In this document: positions 34,603 to 43,593 of the stretch, one piece after another | How positions within the stretch are numbered: position 1 is the stretch's first letter | Layout: each line of letters opens with the position of its first letter | The notes under the pieces: model-generated | What the model was told of the DNA's origin: nothing | Databases searched by the model: none | The model's input: only the letters and a program-made list of their open reading frames with translations | Translations under genes and position numbers: made by a program | NCBI GenBank assembly: GCA_031551045.1 | Contig: JAVBOD010000019.1 | Location: forward strand, 1-57,672 | DNA: 57,672 bases | Reading direction: 5' to 3' | Source: JAVBOD01 sp031551045 | GTDB taxonomy: Bacteria; Bacteroidota; Bacteroidia; Bacteroidales; UBA932

Positions 34603-35580
34603 ATGAAAACGCTCCAAACCTCTTACATGGGATTAAGTTTAGCCAATCCTCTCATCGCCGGAAGTTCCGGTTTCACCTCGAATATAGATTCCATTAAAAT
34701 ATTGGAAGATAACAATATCGGAGCGGTGGTGTTAAAATCGCTTTTTGAAGAACAAATCAATTTCGAAGCCGGGCAACTGGAATCGTACGACGACCACCCT
34801 GATGCGGCGGCCTATATCCATGCTTACAGTAAAAGCAATTCCTTGCAAAAGTATTTAGACTTGATTGTCCAAGCAAAAAAGGCGGTAAAAATTCCGGTGA
34901 TAGCCAGTATTTCTTGCCTTTCGTCCGGCGACTGGGTGAATTTCGCCAAGCAAATAGCACAGGCCGGCGCCGATGCATTGGAAGTAAACATGTTTTTGCT
35001 GCCTATTGATAAAAATCGTTCCGGCGCCAGTTATGAGGAACCATACATCCAAGTACTCGATGCGTTGAAAGCGCATATCGATATTCCGATTGCTATGAAA
35101 ATCGGTCATTATTTCAGCAATCCGATGGAAATGGTAAAGCGCATGGCGCACCACAAAGCCGATGCCGTAGTGCTGTTCAACCATTTCTACGAACCCGATA
35201 TCGATATCGAGGCGCTTAACATGATTCCGGCCGAAGCGCTCAGCAGTTCGTCGGACTTGCGTTTGTCGTTGCGCTGGATATCACTTGTTTCGGCACAATT
35301 GCCCGATGTGCAGCTCTCTGCGTCCACCGGCATACACGACGGCAAAGATGTCATAAAACAATTGCTGGCCGGTGCACAAACCACTCAGTTGTGCTCGACT
35401 CTCTACCTCAACGGCGCCGGGCAAATCGGGAAAATCCTTGCATTTATGCAGGACTGGATGATTCACCATTGCTTTACATCCATTAATGAATTCCGTGGAA
35501 AGATGAACTACCGGAACATTGCCCAGCCCGATATTTACGAACGTTCGCAATTCATGAAATATTATTCGAACAGAAAGTAG
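34603..35580 (+). CDS. dihydroorotate dehydrogenase-like flavoprotein
   Basis: The 325-residue TIM-barrel protein starts TSYMGLSLANPLIAGSSGFT, as class 1 dihydroorotate dehydrogenases do. It has VIASISCLSSGDWVNFAKQI, GADALEVNMF, and an FMN phosphate site in SASTGIHDGKDVIKQLLAGA. It belongs to the DHOD-like group whose members differ from true PyrD around the catalytic base and are annotated separately in Bacteroidetes. pyrB and pyrI are 7 kb away and not linked, so a pyrimidine role is not shown. It is monocistronic. Confidence 0.85.
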   Translation: MKTLQTSYMGLSLANPLIAGSSGFTSNIDSIKILEDNNIGAVVLKSLFEEQINFEAGQLESYDDHPDAAAYIHAYSKSNSLQKYLDLIVQAKKAVKIPVIASISCLSSGDWVNFAKQIAQAGADALEVNMFLLPIDKNRSGASYEEPYIQVLDALKAHIDIPIAMKIGHYFSNPMEMVKRMAHHKADAVVLFNHFYEPDIDIEALNMIPAEALSSSSDLRLSLRWISLVSAQLPDVQLSASTGIHDGKDVIKQLLAGAQTTQLCSTLYLNGAGQIGKILAFMQDWMIHHCFTSINEFRGKMNYRNIAQPDIYERSQFMKYYSNRK

Positions 35581-35690
35581 GCTCCTAAAACCCCGAAGGG
35601 GAACGATGAATGTAGCTCCGCCTTTACGAGCGACGCAATCCATAAGCGAAAGCGGCGGCTCGAAGGCCGTTTGATAATTCATTTCGGGTG
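35581..35690 (-). repeat. dispersed intergenic repeat, candidate
   Basis: The 372-base gap 35581-35952 holds no gene. Its first part contains an element with GGGGTTTTAGG-type and CCCCTTCGGGG-like segments. Read on the minus strand it appears as an open frame containing TAFEPPLSLMDCVARKGG. I have seen this wording repeatedly as small predicted proteins in Bacteroidales genomes, which points to a dispersed DNA repeat rather than a gene. The memory is not a database result. The remainder of the gap is AT-rich and carries a promoter at 35871-35878. Confidence 0.45.
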
Positions 35691-35870
35691 CACATTCCCC
35701 ACACTATTCCTTTAAAGAAAAAATCGCCGTTCGAAATATATGCGACCGAACGTATTGTTTTACGCGAAAATAGACATGGTGATAAAACGATTGTTCGGAA
35801 ACAAATAAAATTTCTTTTCTGTAAAATCTACGCTTCTATTTTATTTTTAGCAATTCCTTAAAATTTTATA

Positions 35871-35878
35871 TATCTTTG
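35871..35878 (+). promoter_or_regulatory. -7 element for the orphan gene at 35953
   Basis: TATCTTTG, 74 bases before the ATG, in very AT-rich DNA. Confidence 0.55.
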
Positions 35879-35952
35879 TTATTTAATATTAAAAACTGAT
35901 ATATTTTATTAAAATAAATAAATACGGCTCTCGTTTTTTTTAACTGAAAAAT

Positions 35953-36561
35953 ATGAAAGTGACTTTCCATTTTACGAGCAAAGAGGCTTCACAGAAGTCA
36001 ACAATATCGATATATTACAAAATATTAGAAGGGTTACTAAAGATGCAAAAAGATGCTCCTTGTATAAATATATTTACAGGATATACTGCATTATATGAAT
36101 CTATTACTAAATTTAGCAGCCCTTGCAAAACATTAGAATATTTATATTCGGTAAAAACAGGCTGGGATCGGATAACGGATATCGGATCGTTTATGAGTAA
36201 TGTTATTCACGCTGTTACAGTAACCTCTATTTCTTTGGATGTAGCCAAAAAAATGCACGATATACTTTTATCCGAAGAATGCTACATTGGGGCAAATGAA
36301 ACAACGCCGGAGATAGAAATGCAGTGGAAATTCTTGATAGAAAATGATTTTACCCCTAAATTCAACATACAAGGCAAAGATCTCTATATCCTTATAGACC
36401 CTGAAATAATGGATAATAGAGACTATATCGACACCCTGAACAACGCGCTTAAAGATCTTCCCTGTAAGAAAATCAAGACCGCCTATTTTAATCCAAAATG
36501 GAAGGAAATACCGCGCGACTCTCTAAATATCTGTCTTCAAGAAAAAGAATGCCCATCATAA
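35953..36561 (+). CDS. hypothetical protein, unrecognised
   Basis: This 202-residue product was not recognised. It has no signal peptide or membrane helix. It looks like a mixed alpha/beta cytoplasmic protein with a slightly high Ile/Lys content and seven cysteines spread along the chain. An N-terminal strand (MKVTFHFTS) is followed by helices (ISIYYKILEGLLKMQK), and there is a later strand pair (KDLYILIDPEIMD). The DNA is AT-rich compared with the flanking clpB. It has its own promoter and no partner gene. The 291-base gap after it (36562-36852) contains no further gene and ends in the clpB control region. It may be a recently acquired gene. Confidence 0.6.
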   Translation: MKVTFHFTSKEASQKSTISIYYKILEGLLKMQKDAPCINIFTGYTALYESITKFSSPCKTLEYLYSVKTGWDRITDIGSFMSNVIHAVTVTSISLDVAKKMHDILLSEECYIGANETTPEIEMQWKFLIENDFTPKFNIQGKDLYILIDPEIMDNRDYIDTLNNALKDLPCKKIKTAYFNPKWKEIPRDSLNICLQEKECPS

Positions 36562-36766
36562 TGATTTTTATCTTTTCCGATAAAAATTGAAAAGTGCAAA
36601 ACACCATGAACAGGCTGCCGGTAAAGCGCATGATGTGAATAGAATCAAACCGCACAAAGGATTGCGCTCTGCCAAAAAGTCATCCATCTTGTAACTCCCC
36701 AAAATATTGCTATTACACTTTTAAATATAATAGCTTTAAAAAATTTTTATAATAACGCTTATCCCC

Positions 36767-36794
36767 GTCAAAATGACAGCCATTATTATAATGG
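36767..36794 (+). promoter_or_regulatory. palindromic elements upstream of clpB
   Basis: GTCA-AAA-TGAC at 36767-36777 and CCATTAT-T-ATAATGG at 36780-36794 are two adjacent small palindromes, 59 to 86 bases before the clpB start. No clean TAnnTTTG element is seen next to clpB. These may be binding sites for heat-shock control, but this is inference from position only. Confidence 0.4.
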
Positions 36795-36852
36795 AAAGGT
36801 ATTTGTAGTAAATATTTCAGAACGATTTACTTGAAAATAAAACAACCATTAT

Positions 36853-39435
36853 ATGAATCTGAACAATTTTACGATTAAAGCACAAGAAGTGGTACAAAGC
36901 GCTATAGAAGTAGCACAGGCCGCATCGAACCAATCGATTGACACAGGGCATTTACTCAAAGCCATGTTACTCGACACCGACGGTGTAACAGGTTTGTTGT
37001 TACGCAAGTTAGGCTCTTCGCCACAAAGCTTACAGAAAGCGGTAAACGATGTGGTAGCCGGTTATCCGAAAGTTACCGGAGGCGACCCTTATCTTTCATC
37101 GGCAGCCAATAAAGCCTTCGGCAAAGCCAATGAATTTGCCAAGGGCATGGGCGACCAGTTTGTGTCGGTCGAACATTTATTATTGGGGCTTGTAAGCGCC
37201 GGCGACCCCATTGCCCAAATTATGAAAGACCACGGCATCAGCGAAAAAGAACTGAAAGCCGCCATTAGCGAAACACGTAAAGGCGCCACGGTAAACAGCC
37301 AATCGGCCGAAGAAACATTCGATGCGTTGAACCGCTACGCTATCAACCTTAACGAACAGGCCCGCAGCGGAAAACTCGATCCGGTGATCGGGCGCGACGA
37401 AGAAATCCGCCGCGTGCTGCAGATATTGAGCCGCCGCACGAAAAACAATCCTATATTAGTAGGCGAGCCCGGTGTCGGGAAAACCGCCATTGCCGAGGGC
37501 ATTGCCCATCGTATCGTGAGCGGCGATGTGCCGGAAAACCTGAAAACAAAACAAATTTTCTCGCTCGATATGGGCGCGCTGATTGCCGGTGCAAAATACA
37601 AAGGAGAGTTCGAAGAACGCTTGAAAGCCGTGGTACGCGAAGTGGTTTCGAGCAACGGCGATATTATTCTTTTTATTGACGAAATACACACCTTGGTCGG
37701 CGCCGGAAAAAGCGAAGGCGCCATGGATGCCGCCAACATTTTGAAACCGGCGTTGGCACGTGGAGAACTACGCGCCGTGGGCGCTACCACGTTAGATGAA
37801 TATCAGAAATATTTCGAAAAAGATAAAGCGTTGGAGCGGCGTTTTCAAACGGTCATGGTCGATGAACCCTCGCAAGCCGATGCCGTTTCCATTTTGCGCG
37901 GATTGAAGGAACGCTACGAAAACCATCACAAAGTGCGCATTAAAGACGATGCGATTATTGCCGCGGTGGAACTTTCGACACGCTATATCACCTCGCGCTA
38001 TTTGCCCGACAAAGCCATCGACTTAATTGACGAAGCCGCTTCGAAACTGCGGTTGGAAATGAATTCCGTGCCCGAACCGATTGACGAACTCGACCGCAAA
38101 GTCCGCCAACTGGAAATTGAACGAGAAGCGATCAAACGCGAAGGCGATACCAAAAAGGTGGAAGAACTGTCGAAAACCATCAGCGACCTGACGGAACAAC
38201 GCAACACCATGCGCGCCCGCTGGCAGGAAGAAAAAGATTTGGTGGATACTATTCAAAAAAACAAACAACTGATTGAAGAGTTGAAATTCCAGGCGGAAGA
38301 TGCCGAACGGCGCGGCGATTATGGCGCAGTGGCCGAAATCCGTTACGGGAAAATTGTGGAAGCCGAAAAAGAAATCGCACGGCTGAATACGCTGAAAGCC
38401 GAAAGCCACTTCACCATGTTAAATGAAGAAGTGGATACGGAAGACATTGCCGAAGTAGTGGCCAAGTGGACCGGCATTCCGGTAAAAAAAATGTTGCAAA
38501 GCGATCGCGAAAAGTTACTGCACATGGAAGACGAGTTGCACAAACGTTTGATTGGACAAGACGAAGCGATACAGGCCGTATCCGATGCCGTGCGCCGCGG
38601 CCGCGCCGGATTACAGGATCCGAAACGCCCGATGGGTTCGTTCCTCTTTTTGGGAACTACCGGCGTGGGAAAAACAGAACTGGCAAAGGCGTTGGCCGAT
38701 TTCCTGTTCAACGACGAAAACATGATGACGCGCATCGACATGAGCGAATATCAAGAACGCCATTCGGTAAGCCGTTTGGTAGGCGCGCCTCCGGGCTATA
38801 TCGGCTACGAAGAGGGCGGACAACTGACCGAGGCCGTGCGCCACAAACCTTATTCGGTGGTATTGCTCGATGAAATCGAAAAAGCGCATCCCGATGTGTT
38901 CAACATCTTATTGCAAGTGCTCGACGACGGCCGGTTGACCGATAACAAAGGCCGCACGGTGAATTTCAAAAACACGATTATCATCATGACATCGAACGCC
39001 GGCTCGCATATTATTCAGGAAAACCTCGAGAAAATGACGGACAGCAACCGCCAACAGATATTAGACCGTTGTAAAATCGATGTCTTGGATTTGTTACGCC
39101 AAACCATTCGTCCGGAATTTCTGAACCGTATCGACGAAATTATCATGTTCAGCCCGCTGACGAAGGAAAATATGAAAGAGATTGTGGCATTGCAACTGAA
39201 CAGCATCAAAAAACAATTGGAAGCAAACGGCGTCCGGTTGGAAATTACGGAATACGCCATGGAATACCTTACGGAAAAAGGCTATGACCCATCATACGGC
39301 GCACGGCCGGTGAAACGGGTATTACAACGCGAATTGGTCAATGAATTAGCGAAACAATTATTAGGAGGAACTATCAACTCTCAAAAGTCAATCACCGTTG
39401 ATTTTTTCGGCGATGGGCTGGTTTTTAAAAACTAA
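36853..39435 (+). CDS. clpB: ATP-dependent chaperone ClpB
   Basis: ClpB (860 residues, normal length) is the hexameric disaggregase working with DnaK. The N-domain occupies residues 1-145. The first AAA module has Walker A GEPGVGKTA near 205 and Walker B in ILFIDEIHTLVGAG. The middle coiled-coil domain spans about residues 400-520 (long Glu/Lys/Arg-rich helices). The second AAA module has LGTTGVGKTELA near 598, VVLLDEIEKAHPDVFN and the sensor-2 GARPVKR. It is monocistronic, followed by a small RNA-like unit. Confidence 0.97.
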   Translation: MNLNNFTIKAQEVVQSAIEVAQAASNQSIDTGHLLKAMLLDTDGVTGLLLRKLGSSPQSLQKAVNDVVAGYPKVTGGDPYLSSAANKAFGKANEFAKGMGDQFVSVEHLLLGLVSAGDPIAQIMKDHGISEKELKAAISETRKGATVNSQSAEETFDALNRYAINLNEQARSGKLDPVIGRDEEIRRVLQILSRRTKNNPILVGEPGVGKTAIAEGIAHRIVSGDVPENLKTKQIFSLDMGALIAGAKYKGEFEERLKAVVREVVSSNGDIILFIDEIHTLVGAGKSEGAMDAANILKPALARGELRAVGATTLDEYQKYFEKDKALERRFQTVMVDEPSQADAVSILRGLKERYENHHKVRIKDDAIIAAVELSTRYITSRYLPDKAIDLIDEAASKLRLEMNSVPEPIDELDRKVRQLEIEREAIKREGDTKKVEELSKTISDLTEQRNTMRARWQEEKDLVDTIQKNKQLIEELKFQAEDAERRGDYGAVAEIRYGKIVEAEKEIARLNTLKAESHFTMLNEEVDTEDIAEVVAKWTGIPVKKMLQSDREKLLHMEDELHKRLIGQDEAIQAVSDAVRRGRAGLQDPKRPMGSFLFLGTTGVGKTELAKALADFLFNDENMMTRIDMSEYQERHSVSRLVGAPPGYIGYEEGGQLTEAVRHKPYSVVLLDEIEKAHPDVFNILLQVLDDGRLTDNKGRTVNFKNTIIIMTSNAGSHIIQENLEKMTDSNRQQILDRCKIDVLDLLRQTIRPEFLNRIDEIIMFSPLTKENMKEIVALQLNSIKKQLEANGVRLEITEYAMEYLTEKGYDPSYGARPVKRVLQRELVNELAKQLLGGTINSQKSITVDFFGDGLVFKN

Positions 39436-39514
39436 TAGTCAAAAATTTTAGAAAAAAATAACAGCGATTATTACAAATTTAATATTAACTTAACATTAGA
39501 AGAAAAAAAATAGC

Positions 39515-39522
39515 TACCTTTG
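39515..39522 (+). promoter_or_regulatory. -7 element of the putative small RNA
   Basis: TACCTTTG, 80 bases after the clpB stop and about 6 bases before the expected transcript start. No protein gene on this strand follows it for about 2 kb. Confidence 0.65.
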
Positions 39523-39527
39523 CAACT

Positions 39528-39608
39528 CTTAAAAACCATTTTCATGGGAATTAAGTTTTAGGTTAGGTTAAAGGCAGAACAGAGACTCCCCGTCTCTGTT
39601 TTGTTTTT
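39528..39608 (+). ncRNA. putative small RNA of about 80 bases
   Basis: A promoter element at 39515-39522 is followed within 90 bases by a strong intrinsic terminator: AACAGAGAC (39578-39586), loop TCCCC, GTCTCTGTT (39592-39600), then TTGTTTTT. The transcript would be about 80 bases. It contains an ATG at 39544 with a five-codon frame (MGIKF, stop at 39559-39561) and a direct repeat GGTTAGGTTA. The next gene downstream is on the opposite strand and ends at 39613, so this is not an attenuator of a following gene. I do not recognise an RNA family. It could be a trans-acting small RNA, or antisense to the 3' end of the SirB1-like messenger. Confidence 0.55.
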
Positions 39609-39612
39609 ATAA

Positions 39613-40485
39613 TTATTCCTCCATAAAGGCTGTTTTCACGGCGCCGAACAAAGGAAGCAAATTCCGGAAAAGAAGCTCTTTAGCTTCGCTTCCCTCCCGC
39701 TCGTAGGCAAACATTTGGATTTCCACCAGCCGGCGAATTACCGCACAAGGCGTGCAGGGGGTATAGAATTCGTCACGCGGCCGGATATTCATCTTCCGGA
39801 AATAAAAATCAATATCGGATTTTTGAAGTAAAGCTCCGGCATGAAACGGATTGATATAAAACAACACTTCGCCATCATCCGTTGTGTATCCCAGTAAAAA
39901 GTTACGCGGCAAACAAATGCCATGTAGCGGTAAACCCGCTTGCTGAGCTACATGCAAATAAAGTAAGCCCAACGAAACAGGATTGCCGCGCTTACTTTCA
40001 ATTACCCGGTGAAGGTAGCCATATTGCGGGCGTAAGAAATCATCGTCATTGGCGCTATTATATCCATGAATATCATAGAAAAAATGATTCAGCACACGCA
40101 CTTTTTCTACCGGCGAATATTCTTCATCCATGGCTATCCACACATCTTTTATCAACCCGTCGAGTGCAGCCTGCAGAGGCGCAATAGTCAGGTTCGGATA
40201 GGCCTGCCGCGCCACCCAATAGGCTCCTTCAAGCAAGTTATGGTAGCGCCCTTCAATCCAGTCTTGTAAACCCGATGCGGCTAAACCGGATTGCAGTTGT
40301 TGTAACAGGTATTCAATACGATATTGTAAGTGCTGATTTTCCGTCCGCTCCCACACTTTTTCCAGATAAGGTACAATCAAGGCGCCCTGCTCCATCAAGC
40401 GGGCCGACACTGCCGAATACACCACATAATCGGGGTCGTCGAGCAAACGCACCAAGCTATCTATCTCATTTCTCCTCATCGGCAA
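39613..40485 (-). CDS. SirB1-family transglutaminase-like protein
   Basis: The 290-residue protein begins with about 90 residues of helical, HEAT-like sequence (LVRLLDDPDYVVYSAVSARLMEQG). It continues into the SirB1/transglutaminase-core-2 domain with FFYDIHGYNSANDDDFLRPQYGYLH, ESKRGNPVSLGLLYLHVAQQAGLPLHGICLPRNFLL. The usual catalytic cysteine of transglutaminases is not evident in the core, as in many SirB1 proteins, so an enzymatic role is doubtful. It is one base apart from the uridine phosphorylase gene and transcribed with it. Confidence 0.82.
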   Translation of the reverse strand: MPMRRNEIDSLVRLLDDPDYVVYSAVSARLMEQGALIVPYLEKVWERTENQHLQYRIEYLLQQLQSGLAASGLQDWIEGRYHNLLEGAYWVARQAYPNLTIAPLQAALDGLIKDVWIAMDEEYSPVEKVRVLNHFFYDIHGYNSANDDDFLRPQYGYLHRVIESKRGNPVSLGLLYLHVAQQAGLPLHGICLPRNFLLGYTTDDGEVLFYINPFHAGALLQKSDIDFYFRKMNIRPRDEFYTPCTPCAVIRRLVEIQMFAYEREGSEAKELLFRNLLPLFGAVKTAFMEE

Positions 40486-40486
40486 A

Positions 40487-41362
40487 TTATAGTGTACTTA
40501 CTTTTTCTAGCACCATACGCAGGGTTGCCTGCATGTCTTTTTTATAATCGGAAAGCGCCGAAAGCGTCACGCGGTTGGCTATAATAAAGCACAAGGTAAT
40601 AGCTTCGTGCCCTAAAAGCTTTGCCAATCCGGCAATTGCCGAACTTTCCATTTCAATATTCGTAATGATTTCGTCTTTATAACGGAACGATTCTATTTTG
40701 TGATTCAACTCCGGCATGGCCAGCGGCAAGCGGAGTACGCGGCCTTGCGGCCCGTAGAAACCCGGCGCCGAAATAGTCATTCCGCGCACCGACGAATCGG
40801 AAAATAATTTAACCAGCTTTTCGGAACTCCGCACAAAATAAGGCTTTGCAAACTGTTCGCTCCAACCGGTGTGTGCTATAAATGCCTTTTCATAATCCAA
40901 CAGACTTACCTCGTCGCGGCGGGCATAGTAGTTCAACAATCCGTCGAAACCTATGGAAACGGCCGACATCACCGTGCTACCGATTTCCAGCGAGCGTTGA
41001 ATGGAACCGGAGGTTCCCACGCGAATCAGGTTCAGGGTTTTGTGTGTATTTTTCGGTGTACGCGTGGCAAAATCAATATTCGCCAAGGCATCCAGTTCGT
41101 TGACTACAATATCGATATTATCCGTCCCGATACCGGTAGAAAGTACGGTAATTTCCTTGCCTTTATAAGTTCCCGTATGTGTTACAAACTCCCGATTTTG
41201 CACACGAACACGCACCTTATCGAACATTTTCGACACCAACTCCACACGCCCCGGATCGCCCACCAGTAATACCGTATCGGCAAGTTCCTCCGGTTGCAAA
41301 TGTAAATGAAACACACTCCCATCGGGATTCAAAATCAATTCGGATGAGCCAATTGCAGCCAT
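40487..41362 (-). CDS. udp: nucleoside phosphorylase, probably uridine phosphorylase
   Basis: The 291-residue product (start at 41362) is a PNP/UDP family phosphorylase. The phosphate site is LVGDPGRVELVS, the conserved THTGTYKGKEITVLSTGIGTDN and IRVGTSGSIQ segments follow, and the ribose site is in ITNIEMESSAIAGLAKLLGHEA. An earlier in-frame ATG at 41386 overlaps the promoter element at 41384-41391 and is rejected. It splits uridine, or a related nucleoside, to base and ribose 1-phosphate for salvage. Confidence 0.88.
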   Translation of the reverse strand: MAAIGSSELILNPDGSVFHLHLQPEELADTVLLVGDPGRVELVSKMFDKVRVRVQNREFVTHTGTYKGKEITVLSTGIGTDNIDIVVNELDALANIDFATRTPKNTHKTLNLIRVGTSGSIQRSLEIGSTVMSAVSIGFDGLLNYYARRDEVSLLDYEKAFIAHTGWSEQFAKPYFVRSSEKLVKLFSDSSVRGMTISAPGFYGPQGRVLRLPLAMPELNHKIESFRYKDEIITNIEMESSAIAGLAKLLGHEAITLCFIIANRVTLSALSDYKKDMQATLRMVLEKVSTL

Positions 41363-41383
41363 ATTCAGTCGTTTTATATTTTG

Positions 41384-41391
41384 CAAAATTA
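41384..41391 (-). promoter_or_regulatory. -7 element for udp-sirB1
   Basis: TAATTTTG on the minus strand, 22 bases upstream of the chosen udp start. It excludes the ATG at 41386. Confidence 0.6.
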
Positions 41392-41461
41392 AGCAGGATG
41401 CGCGTCAGCTCGACAAAGCGCCACAGAAAATTATCAACAAGTTGTAACCAATAACACGCAA

Positions 41462-41493
41462 TTTGCGCAAATCGTATTTTTAATGTATTTTTG
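41462..41493 (+). promoter_or_regulatory. promoter of the DUF4293-yigZ-pyrBI unit
   Basis: TTTG at 41462-41465 and TATTTTTG at 41486-41493 with 20 bases between them, a full match to the Bacteroidetes consensus. It places the start of DUF4293 at 41516 rather than 41483. Confidence 0.75.
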
Positions 41494-41515
41494 TAGGTTA
41501 TTAAAATCGACCATT

Positions 41516-41911
41516 ATGCTACAACGAATCCAAACACTTTTTCTATTGATTTCCACCGTCTTATTAATTCTACTATTTTGTTTTCCGATGGCTGTACTCC
41601 CCGAAGGAGCCGTGCAATATAGTGACTCTCCTGTCCTGTTCGGGCTATTGTTAGTCGCCACCATCGTTGCGTTTTTCAGTATTTTCCTGTACCGGCACCG
41701 CATGTTGCAAATCCGCGTAAGCTTTTTTAATATACTTATTTTATGCGGATTACAGGCGTTGATTATATATTATTACTTAACATGGCCAGGCGCACGGTTT
41801 TCGTTTACCGCCGTATTTCCCATTGTGGCCGTGATTCTTACGTTTCTGGCTATCCGCTACATTGGCCGCGACGAAGCCATGGTGCGGGCGGCAGACAGGT
41901 TGCGGAAGTAG
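41516..41911 (+). CDS. DUF4293 membrane protein
   Basis: The 131-residue protein has four hydrophobic segments and the typical DUF4293 start MLQRIQTLFLLISTVLL and end DEAMVRAADRLRK. The family is restricted to Bacteroidetes and has no known function. It begins 23 bases after the promoter element and is followed by yigZ 66 bases later. Confidence 0.85.
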   Translation: MLQRIQTLFLLISTVLLILLFCFPMAVLPEGAVQYSDSPVLFGLLLVATIVAFFSIFLYRHRMLQIRVSFFNILILCGLQALIIYYYLTWPGARFSFTAVFPIVAVILTFLAIRYIGRDEAMVRAADRLRK

Positions 41912-41977
41912 CTGGATGTTTAAGGTTTGATGTTGGCGGACGCCGCACAACCTGAAATCTACAACTTGAGAATAGCA

Positions 41978-42580
41978 ATGACCAATAGCGATACATATAA
42001 AACGATCCGCATTCCGTCAACCGGAATGTACAAAGAAAAAGGAAGTAAATTTTTAGCTTTTGCCTATCCCGTCGATACCGAAGAACAGATTAAAAAAAAC
42101 ATACAGGATTTAAAGAAAGAATATTTTGACGCACGGCACCATTGCTATGCCTACCGGATGGGAACCGCAGGCGAACAGTGGCGCGCCAACGACGACGGCG
42201 AACCTTCGTCCACCGGCGGAAAACCGATTTTAGGGCAATTGCTGTCGAATGAACTGACGAACATTTTAGTAGTCGTAGTACGTTATTTCGGAGGCATACA
42301 ACTCGGCGTTCCGGGCTTGATAAACGCCTACCGTAGCGCCACAACCGATGCACTGGCTAATGCTCAGATAATAGAAAAAACAGCGAAAGAAACGCTTACA
42401 TTACTCTTTCACTACAACGCGATGAACGAGATAATGAAGTTGGCAAAAGACGAACAGCTCGACATCCTGGAGCAAAATTTCGATATGGAATGCCGACTGA
42501 AAGTGGCCGTGCGAAAAAATAAAACCGGAGAAGTACGAAAAAAAGCCACAGGCGCCGGAGCCCAACTCGTGGAACTTTGA
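41978..42580 (+). CDS. yigZ: YigZ/IMPACT family protein
   Basis: The protein (200 residues from the ATG at 41978) carries the IMPACT domain: KEKGSKFLAFAYPVDTEEQI, DARHHCYAYRMG, NDDGEPSSTGGKPILGQL and VVVVRYFGGIQLGVPGLINAY. A short C-terminal DUF1949-like ferredoxin-fold domain follows (about 135-200). The eukaryotic relatives modulate GCN2; bacterial YigZ has been linked to proline peptidase or elongation-factor-like activity but remains unsettled. An ATG at 41927 would extend the N-terminus by 17 unconserved residues. Confidence 0.88.
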   Translation: MTNSDTYKTIRIPSTGMYKEKGSKFLAFAYPVDTEEQIKKNIQDLKKEYFDARHHCYAYRMGTAGEQWRANDDGEPSSTGGKPILGQLLSNELTNILVVVVRYFGGIQLGVPGLINAYRSATTDALANAQIIEKTAKETLTLLFHYNAMNEIMKLAKDEQLDILEQNFDMECRLKVAVRKNKTGEVRKKATGAGAQLVEL

Positions 42581-42614
42581 ATAATTGAACCGTTGAATTT
42601 TGAATAGTAAAAAT

Positions 42615-43517
42615 ATGCCCAAAAGCCTTGTATCCATTCACGATTTCTCGAAAGACGAGATACTGAAAATATTATCAATGGCCGCCGAATTTGAGAAAAA
42701 TCCCAACCAGCCGATGATGAAGGGAAGAGTGGTGGCATCTATTTTCTTTGAACCCTCCACCCGTACACGCCTGAGTTTTGAAACGGCAGCCAACCGTTTG
42801 GGAGCGCGTGTCATCGGATTCTCCGATGCGGGCAACACCAGCGTTACCAAAGGCGAATCGCTTAAAGACACGATTATGATGGTGGCCAACTATGCCGACC
42901 TGATTGTGATGCGCCATCCGCTGGAAGGAAGTGCGCGTTACGCTTCGGAAATTTCGCGTGTACCGCTTATCAATGCTGGCGACGGCGCCAACCAGCATCC
43001 CACACAAACGCTGCTCGACTTGTATTCTATTCAAAAAACGCAAGGCACGCTGAACGATTTAAGCATTACCATGGTGGGCGATTTGAAATACGGCCGCACC
43101 GTACATTCGTTGCTGCAAGCCATGTCGTTGTTCAATGCGCGGTTTAAATTCATTGCCCCGAAAGAATTACAAATGCCGGAAGAATATAAGGAATTTCTGC
43201 GCCACAAAGGCTTGGAATACGAAGAACACACCAATTTGGCCGACAACATCAGCAATACGGATATCCTGTACATGACCCGCGTACAGCGCGAACGCTTCAA
43301 CGACCCGATGGAATACGAGCGGGTTAAAAACGTGTACGAACTGAAAGCCGCCATGCTGCAAGGCGCCAAACCCAGCATGAAAATACTGCATCCGCTACCG
43401 CGCGTCAACGAAATCAACATAAATGTGGACGAAAGCCCGCATGCTTATTATTTCGAACAAGCCCGCAACGGAGTGTTTACACGGATGGCAATTATGGCGC
43501 ATTTGCTGAACACCTAA
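42615..43517 (+). CDS. pyrB: aspartate carbamoyltransferase, catalytic subunit
   Basis: PyrB (300 residues from 42615) joins carbamoyl phosphate and aspartate in the first committed step of pyrimidine synthesis. The carbamoyl-phosphate loop FFEPSTRTRLSFE is near residue 47-59, with GESLKDTIMM, MRHPLEGSARYA, NAGDGANQHPTQTLLDLY and, near the C-terminus, LHPLPRVNEI. All are standard. It is followed by pyrI 76 bases later. Confidence 0.96.
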   Translation: MPKSLVSIHDFSKDEILKILSMAAEFEKNPNQPMMKGRVVASIFFEPSTRTRLSFETAANRLGARVIGFSDAGNTSVTKGESLKDTIMMVANYADLIVMRHPLEGSARYASEISRVPLINAGDGANQHPTQTLLDLYSIQKTQGTLNDLSITMVGDLKYGRTVHSLLQAMSLFNARFKFIAPKELQMPEEYKEFLRHKGLEYEEHTNLADNISNTDILYMTRVQRERFNDPMEYERVKNVYELKAAMLQGAKPSMKILHPLPRVNEININVDESPHAYYFEQARNGVFTRMAIMAHLLNT

Positions 43518-43593
43518 GTCTGATAGTTATCGGAACCAAAAGGGAACTTGAAAATTTTGGAATAATTGAATTTGAAATTTTGGAATTACAACT

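Noticed and set aside
35281..35682. 133-residue minus-strand frame containing TAFEPPLSLMDCV
   Set aside because: It overlaps the end of the dihydroorotate-dehydrogenase-like gene and its N-terminal part comes from an intergenic repeat. Not a gene.
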